Assembly (NCBI RefSeq): GCF_033406955.1
Contig: NZ_CP137734.1
Location: forward strand, 5,952,001-6,016,000
DNA: 64,000 bases
DNA from: Streptomyces violaceoruber
GTDB lineage: Bacteria; Actinomycetota; Actinomycetes; Streptomycetales; Streptomycetaceae
Reading direction: 5' to 3'
Within the stretch, counting starts at the first letter, position 1. Every line of letters starts with the position of its first letter. Under the pieces are notes generated by a model. The model was given only the letters and a program-made list of their open reading frames with translations, searched no databases and was not told the origin of the DNA. Positions 25,801 through 32,486 of the stretch are shown in pieces. The position numbers and the translations under genes were made by a program.

Positions 25801-28800
25801 CTGAACCTGCCCGCGACCAGCGCCACTTCCGGTGACGTCCTCGCCGACACCGCCACCGTCTACGACAAGGCGGGGACCACTACCTGGCAGGCCACGCAGA
25901 AGCCCACCAAGGGCGAGCCCACCTGGACCGGCCGTGCCACCGGCTACGCCGCGACGGCAGGGAGCGACGGAGAGCGTCTGCCGTCCGGCTGGCAAACCGG
26001 CACCACCACGACGTACGACGCCCTGGGCCGTTCCCTCACCGTCACGGACACTGCAGGGCACAAGGCTTCCACCGCCTACACGCCCGCCGACACGGGGCCC
26101 CTGACCAAGACGACCTCGACCGACCCGAAGGGCTATCGAGCGGTCAACTTCCTCGACCCGCGACGCGGGCAGGTGGAGCGCAGCTACGACATCAACCTCA
26201 AGAAGACCGAGCAGCACTACGACGCGCTCGGCCGGCTCACCGAGGTGTGGCTGCCCAACCGCTCCAGCGCCAGCCAGAGTGCGAACGTCAAGTTCACCTA
26301 CCACATCGACAAGGCCAAACCGTCCTGGGTGTCCACCGCCACTCTCACCAACGACGGCAGCTACACCACCAGTTACACCGTGTACGACTCCCTGCTGCGG
26401 CCCCTCCAGAAGCAGGCGCCGACACCGCAGGGCGGCCGGCTGCTGACGGACACGCACTACGACACCCGCGGTCTGGCCTACGAAACGTTCGCCGACATGT
26501 TCGACAGCGCCAGCGCTCCGAACGGCACCTACACGCGTGCCGAGTTCGGCCGTGCCCCCACCCAGACGGAGGTCGTCTTCGACGGTGCGGGTCGCCCGAC
26601 CACCAGTACGTTGTACGTCGGTGGCGTGAAGAAGTGGGCCACCAGCGCGAGCTACACCGGTGACTCCACGGCCACGACCGCTCTGGACGGCGGTTCGGCG
26701 CAGCGCACGATCACCGACGTCCGAGGTCTCACGATCGAGACCCGCGACTATGCCGGTGAGAGCCCGGCCGACGCGGACTTCGGCACCGGCCCCGGCACCT
26801 CCTACACCTCGACGAAGTTCACTTACACGGCGGGCGGCAAGCAGCGGACGATCACCGGTCCGGACGGTGCGAAGTGGTCCTACGGCTATGACCTGTTCGG
26901 CCGCCAGACCAGCGCCGACGACCCGGACAAGGGTCGGACGACCACGGGGTACAACGCTCTCGACCAGATCGTCAAGGCCACCGACTCCCGCGGGAAGTCG
27001 GTCCTGAGCGCCTACGACGAGCTGGGTCGTCCCACCGGCACCTGGGCGGGCTCGAAGACGGACGCCAACCAGCTCACCGGCTACACCTACGACACCCTCC
27101 TCAAGGGCCTGCCCACCGACTCCACCCGCTACCTCGGCGGCAAAGCCGGCGCCGCCTACACACAGGCGGTCACGGCGTACGACACCATGGGCCGCCCCAC
27201 CGGTACCGAACTGCGGTTGCCGGACAGCGACCCGTTCGTCAAGGCCGGTCAGCCCGCAACGCTGGCGTTCGAGTCCCACTTCAACATCGACGGCACGCTG
27301 AAGCAGGCCAAGGACCCCGCTCTCGGCGGCCTGGCCGCCGAAACCGTCGGCTACGACTACAACGCCTTGGGCAACCTCACCGACATCGGCACCTACCTGA
27401 CCGACGTCGACTACTCCGCCCTGGCCGAACCGCAGATGCTGACGCTGGGCACCGGCGACGACAGCGTCTACGTGGCCAACACCTTCGAGGCGGGCACGAG
27501 GCGCCTGACCCGCAGCTACACCCAGGACGAGACGCACCCCTACCAGTTGCAGGACCTGCACTACGGCTACGACCAGGCCGGCAACGTCACCTCCATCGCC
27601 GACCCCACCACCCTCGGCGGCACCAGCAGCGCCGAGACCCAGTGCTTCACCCACGACGCACACCAGCGTCTGACCGAGGCCTGGACCCCCGCCTCCCAGA
27701 AATGTGCCGACGCACCCGGCGCCGACTCGCTGTCGGGACCGGCACCGTACTGGACCAGCTACACCTACAACGCCGCCGGCCAACGCACCACGGAGACGGA
27801 GCACACCGACGGCACGTCGAGCAAGACCACCTACTGCTACACCAACACGGACCAGCCCCACACGCTCTCCGGCACCACCACGACCGACTGCGCCGCGCCC
27901 GAGCGCACCTACACCTACGACACCCTCGGCAACACCACCGCACGTCCGGGCGTCGCCGCGGACACTCAACAGAACCTGACCTGGTCCGAGGAGGGCAGGC
28001 TCACCCGCCTCACCGAGGACGACCAGTCCACCGACTACGTCTATGGTGCCGACGGCGCCCTGCTCGTCCGAGCCACAGAGAACGGCGAACGCGTCCTCTA
28101 CGCCGGCGCCACCGAACTCCACCTCCGGCCCAACGGCACCACCTGGGCCCAGCGCTACTACGCGGCCGCCGACCTCACCCCGGCCATGCGCTCCAACCAG
28201 ACCGGCACGGACAAGGTCACCTTCCTCGTCGGCGACCACCACGGCACCTCGCACCTGAGTGTCGACCGAGCCGACCAGCAGCTCAGCAAGCGCTACACCA
28301 CGCCCTTCGGCGAGGACCGGGGAAAGACGCAGTACGGGCCCTGGCCCGACGACAAGGGCTTCCTCGGCAAGACCAGGGACACCAACACCGGTCTCACCCA
28401 CGTCGACGCCCGTGAATACGACCCGAGCATCGGCCAGTTCGTCAGCGTCGACCCCCTGCTCGAAGCCGACAAGGCACAGACACTCAACGGCTACAGCTAC
28501 GCCGCCAACAACCCCACCACCCTGTCCGACCCCACCGGCACCAGGCTGGCCGCCTGCGAGGGCGGCTGGAACGAGTGCGGGCCCGGCGGGAACGGCGGTA
28601 TCACCGACGAACACCAGGTCCCGGACAGCGATGGTGGAACGGCTGACACAGGCGGGACCAACACCACCTCCACGACGTACGCGGGCGACGGTCAGCCGAT
28701 CGTCGACGGGATCCGGATTCCTGCGGAGAAGGAACTCCGTGCCATGGGACTCGCCGGCGGCTACCCCGAATCCGCCACGTACAACCAGATGCTGACCAAG

Positions 28801-29856
28801 TGGGCGGATCGCAAGTGCTACAACAGGACATCCACTGCCCAGGTACAGGGCTTCTGTGACACGGCGGCACGCGCCGGTGTGCTGACCGACCCGCACAGCA
28901 GCGCGAACGACCCGTGGGGTGCGAAAGCCACCTGGCACTGCCTTACTGGTCGGGGCGACTGCGGTGAAGCGATCGTCTCCGACATCATCACCGTGGCCAC
29001 CATGGCCTTCGGATCCGTCGGCAAGTCTCTTTCGGCCCGAGGGGCTTCACGCTCCGTCGCCGCGGAAGCCGAGGAGAGCGCGGTCGCTCTGCTGCTGAGA
29101 GAGGCATGCAGCTTCGACCCCGCTACGCCGGTTCTGCTGGAGTCCGGAGAGACCAAACCCATCGGGGAGATAGAGAAGGGTGACAAGGTCGCCACGGGCG
29201 ACCCCCGCACCGGTGACCGCGAGGGTTCGAGAACGGTCACGGCACTCATCGTGCACCGCGACAACGACCTCGTTGACGTCACCGTGCGCACCGCCGACGG
29301 TAAGACGTCGACGATTCAGGCGACCTCCCGCCACCCCTTCTGGGACGACACACTCCATGCCTGGGTCCGAGCCGCCGACCTGCAATCGGGTCACCTGCTC
29401 AACACCGCCGCGGACACCCACGTCTCGGTCACCGATGTCAGGAACCGCCCTGGCTCGGCCGACATGTACAACCTCAGTGTTTCGGACCTGCACACGTACT
29501 ATGTACTGGCGGGAGACGCGTCGGTATTGGTTCATAACAGCGGCTGTGCCGAGGACGTCTACGCCATCGAAGACCACGTCATTCCTCGTCACACGCGAGG
29601 TGGTGCGGAAGCAGATGCAACGAAGTCTCTGTTTGACGATGGCGTAGACCTCGGGGAGTTGGCTGCGGGGAGCGCCGGAAAGATCGGCCGCTATCAGGCC
29701 GCCACCGGGAACATTCGGTACGTCATTACAGGAAAGAAAATCGTGGGGGCTGATCGGCGCGGACTTCCTACGAAGACCTACACGATCGTTCGTGAAGGAA
29801 GAGATGGGGAATTGATTACCATGCATCCAGGGCTCCCGCGCGACTTGGAACCCTGA
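22864..29856 (+). CDS. Secreted RHS/YD-repeat polymorphic toxin with Hint domain
   Basis: 2330 residues from ATG 22864, which opens a Sec signal peptide (basic N-terminus, LLAQSLALALIVPTGLAQVA). A SpvB/TcdB-like beta region comes first (around 300-450, with LSLSYDSGSVDGRT). YD repeats follow at about 1050-1800 (YDALGRLTEVW, YDLFGRQTSADDPD, YDELGRPTG). The RHS core is VGDHHGTSHLSVD, then GLTHVDAREYDPSIGQFVS, ending in DPTG near 1892. After a linker comes a Hint autoprocessing domain (Cys2082 in CSFDPATPV to His2224-Asn2225 in LVHN). The last 105 residues are the variable toxin tip (EDHVIPRHTRGGAEAD ... TMHPGLPRDLEP). The tip has the size and conserved His/Lys/Thr pattern of small nuclease toxins, but I cannot assign a family. 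The immunity gene starts on its stop codon. Confidence 0.9.
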   Translation: MALGIGTSRQWGGGTRHRTGRLLAQSLALALIVPTGLAQVAQAVEQDGLGRPDVPESLVTKVKPFDADGAKKARAKVAEEGKANAEQAKRATAERDADWPGGGTAKVPLKPKADGTGKPAGVPVTLSPAAGSKASAAASGEARVTVLGQKAARRAGVTGVLLTAEAEGAGTANVRVDYGGFASAIGGGWSQRLRLVRLPACALTTPEKEECRKQTPLASSANDLNDQTVSATVSLEEASGGTSTQLLGEAGSAASSGATVLAVTAAAAGSGQSPKGAGDYSATKLAESSSWQAGGSSGSFTWSYDFTMPPAAAGPVPPLSLSYDSGSVDGRTATTNNQTTSVGEGFALTESYVTRAYGSCDEDGHDEVYDQCWKYDNASLVLNGKSTRLVKDDDSGVWHLADDDASKVTRSTGADNGDDNGEYWTVVTGDGTKYVFGKNKLEGAGDQRTNSTWTAPVFGDDSGEPGYGGGNAFADRDLVQAWRWNLDYVEDTHGNAATYWYTKESNYYKKNKADKASTGYTRGGYLNRIEYGLRKGALFTDKPDAKVTFSYAERCTASDCDSLTEDTADNWPDVPFDAICSKDDDECDAAGPSFFTRKRLTGIDTFSYNADSNAHDPVDSWDLTQKYLDGGDIGDSSDQVLTLTSLKRVAKAGDTAITVDPVAFTYQMRPNRVDATDDILPLTRPRISTITSETGGITEVTLSAPECVRSEVLNAAPDTNTRSCFPQYWHINGAEDAAIDWFHKYRVTAVGAHDAQAINPAVEYAYSYSGAAWHYNDDPFTSKDERTWSDWRGYRQVTAYTGRVGETRSKTVSLYMQGMHGDKKKDGTTKSVTVPPLLDTDVDFSAATDSDRYKGALRQQVTYNGSQPISSVFKNYTYKNTATQTVPDATDHAALWVRNSSTYTSTYLTGSKTWRTRTTGQKYDDLGMVYAADDWGQAGLGGDETCTRTWYARNPDLGITSLVSRTRTVAKQCSVTDSALNLPATSATSGDVLADTATVYDKAGTTTWQATQKPTKGEPTWTGRATGYAATAGSDGERLPSGWQTGTTTTYDALGRSLTVTDTAGHKASTAYTPADTGPLTKTTSTDPKGYRAVNFLDPRRGQVERSYDINLKKTEQHYDALGRLTEVWLPNRSSASQSANVKFTYHIDKAKPSWVSTATLTNDGSYTTSYTVYDSLLRPLQKQAPTPQGGRLLTDTHYDTRGLAYETFADMFDSASAPNGTYTRAEFGRAPTQTEVVFDGAGRPTTSTLYVGGVKKWATSASYTGDSTATTALDGGSAQRTITDVRGLTIETRDYAGESPADADFGTGPGTSYTSTKFTYTAGGKQRTITGPDGAKWSYGYDLFGRQTSADDPDKGRTTTGYNALDQIVKATDSRGKSVLSAYDELGRPTGTWAGSKTDANQLTGYTYDTLLKGLPTDSTRYLGGKAGAAYTQAVTAYDTMGRPTGTELRLPDSDPFVKAGQPATLAFESHFNIDGTLKQAKDPALGGLAAETVGYDYNALGNLTDIGTYLTDVDYSALAEPQMLTLGTGDDSVYVANTFEAGTRRLTRSYTQDETHPYQLQDLHYGYDQAGNVTSIADPTTLGGTSSAETQCFTHDAHQRLTEAWTPASQKCADAPGADSLSGPAPYWTSYTYNAAGQRTTETEHTDGTSSKTTYCYTNTDQPHTLSGTTTTDCAAPERTYTYDTLGNTTARPGVAADTQQNLTWSEEGRLTRLTEDDQSTDYVYGADGALLVRATENGERVLYAGATELHLRPNGTTWAQRYYAAADLTPAMRSNQTGTDKVTFLVGDHHGTSHLSVDRADQQLSKRYTTPFGEDRGKTQYGPWPDDKGFLGKTRDTNTGLTHVDAREYDPSIGQFVSVDPLLEADKAQTLNGYSYAANNPTTLSDPTGTRLAACEGGWNECGPGGNGGITDEHQVPDSDGGTADTGGTNTTSTTYAGDGQPIVDGIRIPAEKELRAMGLAGGYPESATYNQMLTKWADRKCYNRTSTAQVQGFCDTAARAGVLTDPHSSANDPWGAKATWHCLTGRGDCGEAIVSDIITVATMAFGSVGKSLSARGASRSVAAEAEESAVALLLREACSFDPATPVLLESGETKPIGEIEKGDKVATGDPRTGDREGSRTVTALIVHRDNDLVDVTVRTADGKTSTIQATSRHPFWDDTLHAWVRAADLQSGHLLNTAADTHVSVTDVRNRPGSADMYNLSVSDLHTYYVLAGDASVLVHNSGCAEDVYAIEDHVIPRHTRGGAEADATKSLFDDGVDLGELAAGSAGKIGRYQAATGNIRYVITGKKIVGADRRGLPTKTYTIVREGRDGELITMHPGLPRDLEP

Positions 29857-30155
29857 TGATTAGAGTCGACGTGAGGTCAGGAAAGGGGGATCGAGTGGCA
29901 TCGGTTGCCGCAGACTCGGAGTTTGATCCAGTTCTCAGCGGAGTGGACCGTAAGAGGTATCCGATCCTCGGTCACTTGGATCCGTATGGCGATACGGTGC
30001 TGAATCGCCTTCAAGTGGAATCGTTGGTGGAAGAGATTTCCGAGGTGAGAACAAATCAGGAAATCATCTCATCGGAATTTGCGGACAAGCTGGTGGCGCT
30101 GTGTCGTGAGTGTCTGCTGCGACCTCACCGATTCCTTTGGTTTGTAGGGGAGTAG
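29856..30155 (+). CDS. Probable immunity protein of the RHS toxin
   Basis: 99 residues; its ATG at 29856 shares one base with the RHS stop (TGATG), so it is translationally coupled. Base composition here and in the toxin tip is much less GC-rich than the surroundings, with codons such as ATT, GAA and AAT. The protein is acidic and cytosolic (GHLDPYGDTVLNRLQ, then RPHRFLWFVGE), with no signal or membrane segment. Position, size and composition are those of a cognate immunity gene; the sequence itself matches no family I can name. Confidence 0.7.
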   Translation: MIRVDVRSGKGDRVASVAADSEFDPVLSGVDRKRYPILGHLDPYGDTVLNRLQVESLVEEISEVRTNQEIISSEFADKLVALCRECLLRPHRFLWFVGE

Positions 30156-30174
30156 GAATGAGAGATTGACGTGT

Positions 30175-30211
30175 AGCAGCGCCACTGGAAATTCCTTCTG
30201 GTGGGGCTGCT
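30175..30211 (+). terminator. Stem-loop after the toxin-immunity pair
   Basis: Arms agcagcgccac (30175-30185) and gtggggctgct (30201-30211) pair over 11 positions with one mismatch around a 15-base loop, 20 bp after the immunity gene stop. Likely terminator of the RHS operon. Confidence 0.55.
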
Positions 30212-30273
30212 GCCGTGCTTGACGGCAAGGCGGAGGGTGGAGCCTCTCGTCGGGCAGCTCATCCAGTCCCGGT

Positions 30274-30292
30274 GTATACACGGACGTATACT
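30274..30292 (+). promoter_or_regulatory. Antitoxin promoter with paired GTATAC half-sites
   Basis: Two GTATAC palindromes (30274-30279 and 30286-30291) are spaced 12 bp centre to centre. The second includes TATACT (30287-30292), a near-consensus -10 box ending six bases before the antitoxin ATG. This predicts a leaderless mRNA and autoregulation by the ribbon-helix-helix antitoxin. The left 930-bp repeat lacks this region. Confidence 0.65.
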
Positions 30293-30298
30293 GCGGGC

Positions 30299-30562
30299 AT
30301 GAGCGATGCGATGATCCGGGTCCCCGCCGAGGTGCGGGACCGGTTGGCAGTGATCGCGGAGGCGCGGGGGACGTCGATTCGATCCTTGGTGCAGGAGTTC
30401 GCGGAGTCGACGCTGACGGAGGAAGAGCGTCGGGAGCGGGCTGAGCGGACGCGCGCCTACCTGGCCGAGAACTTCGGGGTCGAGGTGGACGACGAGGAGA
30501 GCGCGGTGATGGGACGCAGGCTCCGGGAGGCGTTCGCCCGGCAGCAGAGTGATGCCGCGTGA
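30299..30562 (+). CDS. Antitoxin, ribbon-helix-helix type
   Basis: 87 residues from ATG 30299. IRVPAEVRDRLAVIAEARG is a CopG/Arc-like ribbon-helix-helix start, and SIRSLVQEFAEST continues helix 2. The C-terminal half is highly charged, as expected for the toxin-embracing part. The last four bases overlap the toxin start (GTGA). No ribosome site is visible, in agreement with a leaderless transcript. It should also protect against the second toxin copy at 17756. Confidence 0.8.
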   Translation: MSDAMIRVPAEVRDRLAVIAEARGTSIRSLVQEFAESTLTEEERRERAERTRAYLAENFGVEVDDEESAVMGRRLREAFARQQSDAA

Positions 30563-31273
30563 TCCTTCACCACCTAGTCCTCGACGCGCCCACGCTCGTG
30601 GCGCTGTCGGGCAATCGGCAGGTGTCCGCTCTCATCCACCGCGCGAACTTCGAGACGGAGACCCGTTTGTGGGTGCCGGCCCTTTCCGTGCTGGAGGCGG
30701 AGCGTGAGCTTCTCGGCATCACGGAGCACGTCGGGCAGCTGGACGTGATGCACACCGTCGACCTCGACTACCCGGCAGTGCTTGCGGTGGCACAGCTGAG
30801 CCGCGACGGAGTGCCGCCAGGGATCGGCGCGGCGATCCACGCCGCTCGGCACCTGCCCGAGTGGGGTGCCGACGCGCTGATCGCCACGGTCGCTCCGAAG
30901 GCGTACGAGGAGCGCGGGCTGCCCGTGCTGGACCTGAACCGCTGACGCCGGGGACACCAGCCGGGTCAGTACCAGCCGTTGGACTGCCAGAAGGTCCAGG
31001 CGTCGCAGGTGCTGCCGTAGCGGTCCTTCATGTAATCCAGGCCCCACTCGATCTGGGTGGCCGCGTTGGTTTTCCAGTCGTCGCCCGCCGAGGCCATCTT
31101 CGAGCCCGGCAGGGCCTGGACCAGGCCGTACGCGCCGCTGGAGGTGTTGGTGGCGTGGATGTTCCAGTCGCTCTCGTGGTCGACGATCTTCGAGAAGCAC
31201 TGGAACTCGGCCGAGTCGCCGATCATCTTCTTCGCGGTCGCCTGTGCCGAGGAGGCCGGCGTCGCGGCCTGCG
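30344..31273. repeat. Right 930-bp direct repeat (parent copy)
   Basis: Homologous to 17541-18470. Here the antitoxin, toxin and transglycosylase-like gene all extend past the repeat edges and are complete, so this is the ancestral copy. Recombination between the two direct copies would delete about 12.8 kb, including the whole LamG/RHS/immunity locus. Confidence 0.9.
30559..30945 (+). CDS. PIN-like toxin of a type II toxin-antitoxin pair
   Basis: 128 residues; GTG 30559 overlaps the antitoxin stop. Acidic residues are arranged as in PIN ribonucleases: Asp in LVLDAPTLVAL, Glu in SVLEAERELLG, Asp in GADALIATVAP, with a short C-terminal LPVLDLNR. The fold assignment is from pattern only; if right, it is a Mg-dependent RNase of VapC type. 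It is followed closely by a convergent secreted protein gene. Confidence 0.75.
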   Translation: MILHHLVLDAPTLVALSGNRQVSALIHRANFETETRLWVPALSVLEAERELLGITEHVGQLDVMHTVDLDYPAVLAVAQLSRDGVPPGIGAAIHAARHLPEWGADALIATVAPKAYEERGLPVLDLNR

Positions 31274-31379
31274 CGGGCGCGGCGGCGATCAGCGAGCCGC
31301 AGGTGGCCGCGGCCAGGGCGGCACCCGCGAGGGCCTTCTTGGGGGTGGCGACGGTACGGAGGAGGGAAGCGGCGGTCAA
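30966..31379 (-). CDS. Secreted transglycosylase-SLT-like protein
   Basis: 137 residues. TTG 31379 is preferred since AAGGAAGG precedes it and it opens a signal peptide (LLRTVATPKKALAGAALA ... AAPAQA). The ATG at 31430 lies further upstream in frame. The mature part of about 100 residues has FSKIVDHESDWNIHATNTSS and SGAYGLVQALPGSKM, with Glu of HESDW as the expected catalytic acid of the lysozyme-like fold, and two cysteines. It probably acts on peptidoglycan in the wall. A truncated copy lies at 18163. Confidence 0.85.
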   Translation of the reverse strand: MTAASLLRTVATPKKALAGAALAAATCGSLIAAAPAQAATPASSAQATAKKMIGDSAEFQCFSKIVDHESDWNIHATNTSSGAYGLVQALPGSKMASAGDDWKTNAATQIEWGLDYMKDRYGSTCDAWTFWQSNGWY

Positions 31380-31634
31380 CGGAGGGCCTTCCTTCGGGGA
31401 CAGGGGCGTCGGCGCACACCGGCCCGGCATGCGTCGGCGCCGCTGCCCGCGAGGGCGTCGGCGCCTGGCGACCGGTTCAGAAAAACAGGCGGGGCAGTCG
31501 TCCGCAATCGTCGCTTTTGCTATCCGCGGTCGTAGGTGGTCGCAGGTGGGGCGCCGAGGCCCCGGCCCCGGGGGCCGGGTGACCGGTCCGCCGCCCGCCC
31601 TCCACCTACGAACCCGCTTCGTAGGTGAAGCCGC

Positions 31635-32486
31635 TCACGTGGGGCGGCTCACCTCGTCGGGCTTCTCGAACGTGACCGGTGTCTCGAAGGCCGCCCTGCG
31701 GGTCGCCCGGCGCAGTGCCTTCAGGACCGGGGTGCCGAGGGCGAGGGTCAGGACGACCGTCATGGCGGCGCGGCCGCCGTCCCAGCCGAGCGACGTGGCG
31801 AGGCAGTAGGCGAGGAAGCGGGCCAGGTTGTCCGCGATCGACGCGTCCGGGTCGAAGGCGATGTTCGAGGCGAGGGTGTTCATGAAGGTCCAGCCCGCCA
31901 GGTTCATCACCGTGCCGTAGGCGAAGGCCGCCAGGAAGCCGTACGCCGCCAGCATCAGCAGCTCCGCGCGGCCGCGCAGGCGGTCGGGGCCCGGGAGCAG
32001 GCCCGCGCCCATCGTGAACCAGCCCATCGCCAGCATCTGGAACGGCATCCACGGACCGACCCCGCCCGTGAGCAGCGCGGACGCGAACATCGTGACGGAG
32101 CCGAGGACGAAGCCGAAGCCGGGGCCCAGGACCCGGCCGCTGAGCACCATGAGGAAGAACATCGGCTCCAGGCCGGCCGTCCCCGCTCCGATGGGGCGCA
32201 GGGCCGCACCCGCCGCCGCCAGCACGCCGAGCATCGCCACCGCCTTCGAGCCCAGCCCCGACTCCGAGATCGTCGCCGCCACCACCGCCACCAGCAGCAC
32301 CAGAACGCCCGCGAACAGCCACGGCGCGTCCTGCGCGTGCGCGTTCAGCGAGGCGTCCGGCGGTGCCAGGAAGGGCCACCCGAAGCCCGCCACACCCACC
32401 GCGCTGACCAGCACGAGGGCGGCGATCGAGCGGGGGCCGAGGCGCACGGCGCGGGCCTGGCGCTGGGGAGCGGGGCCGCCGGTCAT
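31635..32486 (-). CDS. ECF transporter S component, probably for cobalamin or a precursor
   Basis: 283 residues, six or more hydrophobic segments (for example ALVLVSAVGVAGFGWPF and MFFLMVLSGRVLGPGFGF). ATG 32486 overlaps the upstream ATPase stop by four bases. The position after fused ATPases and an EcfT-type gene marks it as the substrate-binding S component. The cobalamin riboswitch heading the operon suggests cobalamin, a corrinoid or cobalt as cargo. The sequence alone does not give specificity. Confidence 0.8.
   Translation of the reverse strand: MTGGPAPQRQARAVRLGPRSIAALVLVSAVGVAGFGWPFLAPPDASLNAHAQDAPWLFAGVLVLLVAVVAATISESGLGSKAVAMLGVLAAAGAALRPIGAGTAGLEPMFFLMVLSGRVLGPGFGFVLGSVTMFASALLTGGVGPWMPFQMLAMGWFTMGAGLLPGPDRLRGRAELLMLAAYGFLAAFAYGTVMNLAGWTFMNTLASNIAFDPDASIADNLARFLAYCLATSLGWDGGRAAMTVVLTLALGTPVLKALRRATRRAAFETPVTFEKPDEVSRPT

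Noticed and set aside
18958..28938. Very long open frames on the minus strand (about 1290 and 2017 codons) opposite the LamG and RHS genes
   Set aside because: They are shadows of high-GC coding sequence: composition is dominated by Arg, Gly, Val and His without domains, while the plus strand carries signal peptides, YD repeats, LamG and Hint motifs.
28900..29856. Hint region read as a true splicing intein
   Set aside because: The domain ends near the C-terminus with only 105 residues after it and lies in an RHS toxin, which fits the self-cleaving Hint of polymorphic toxins rather than an intein in a housekeeping protein.
31380..31634. c-di-AMP (ydaO-type) riboswitch upstream of the transglycosylase-like gene
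   Set aside because: Such riboswitches precede some Streptomyces wall-hydrolase genes, but I could not recognise the conserved core in this gap. A covariance-model search would decide.
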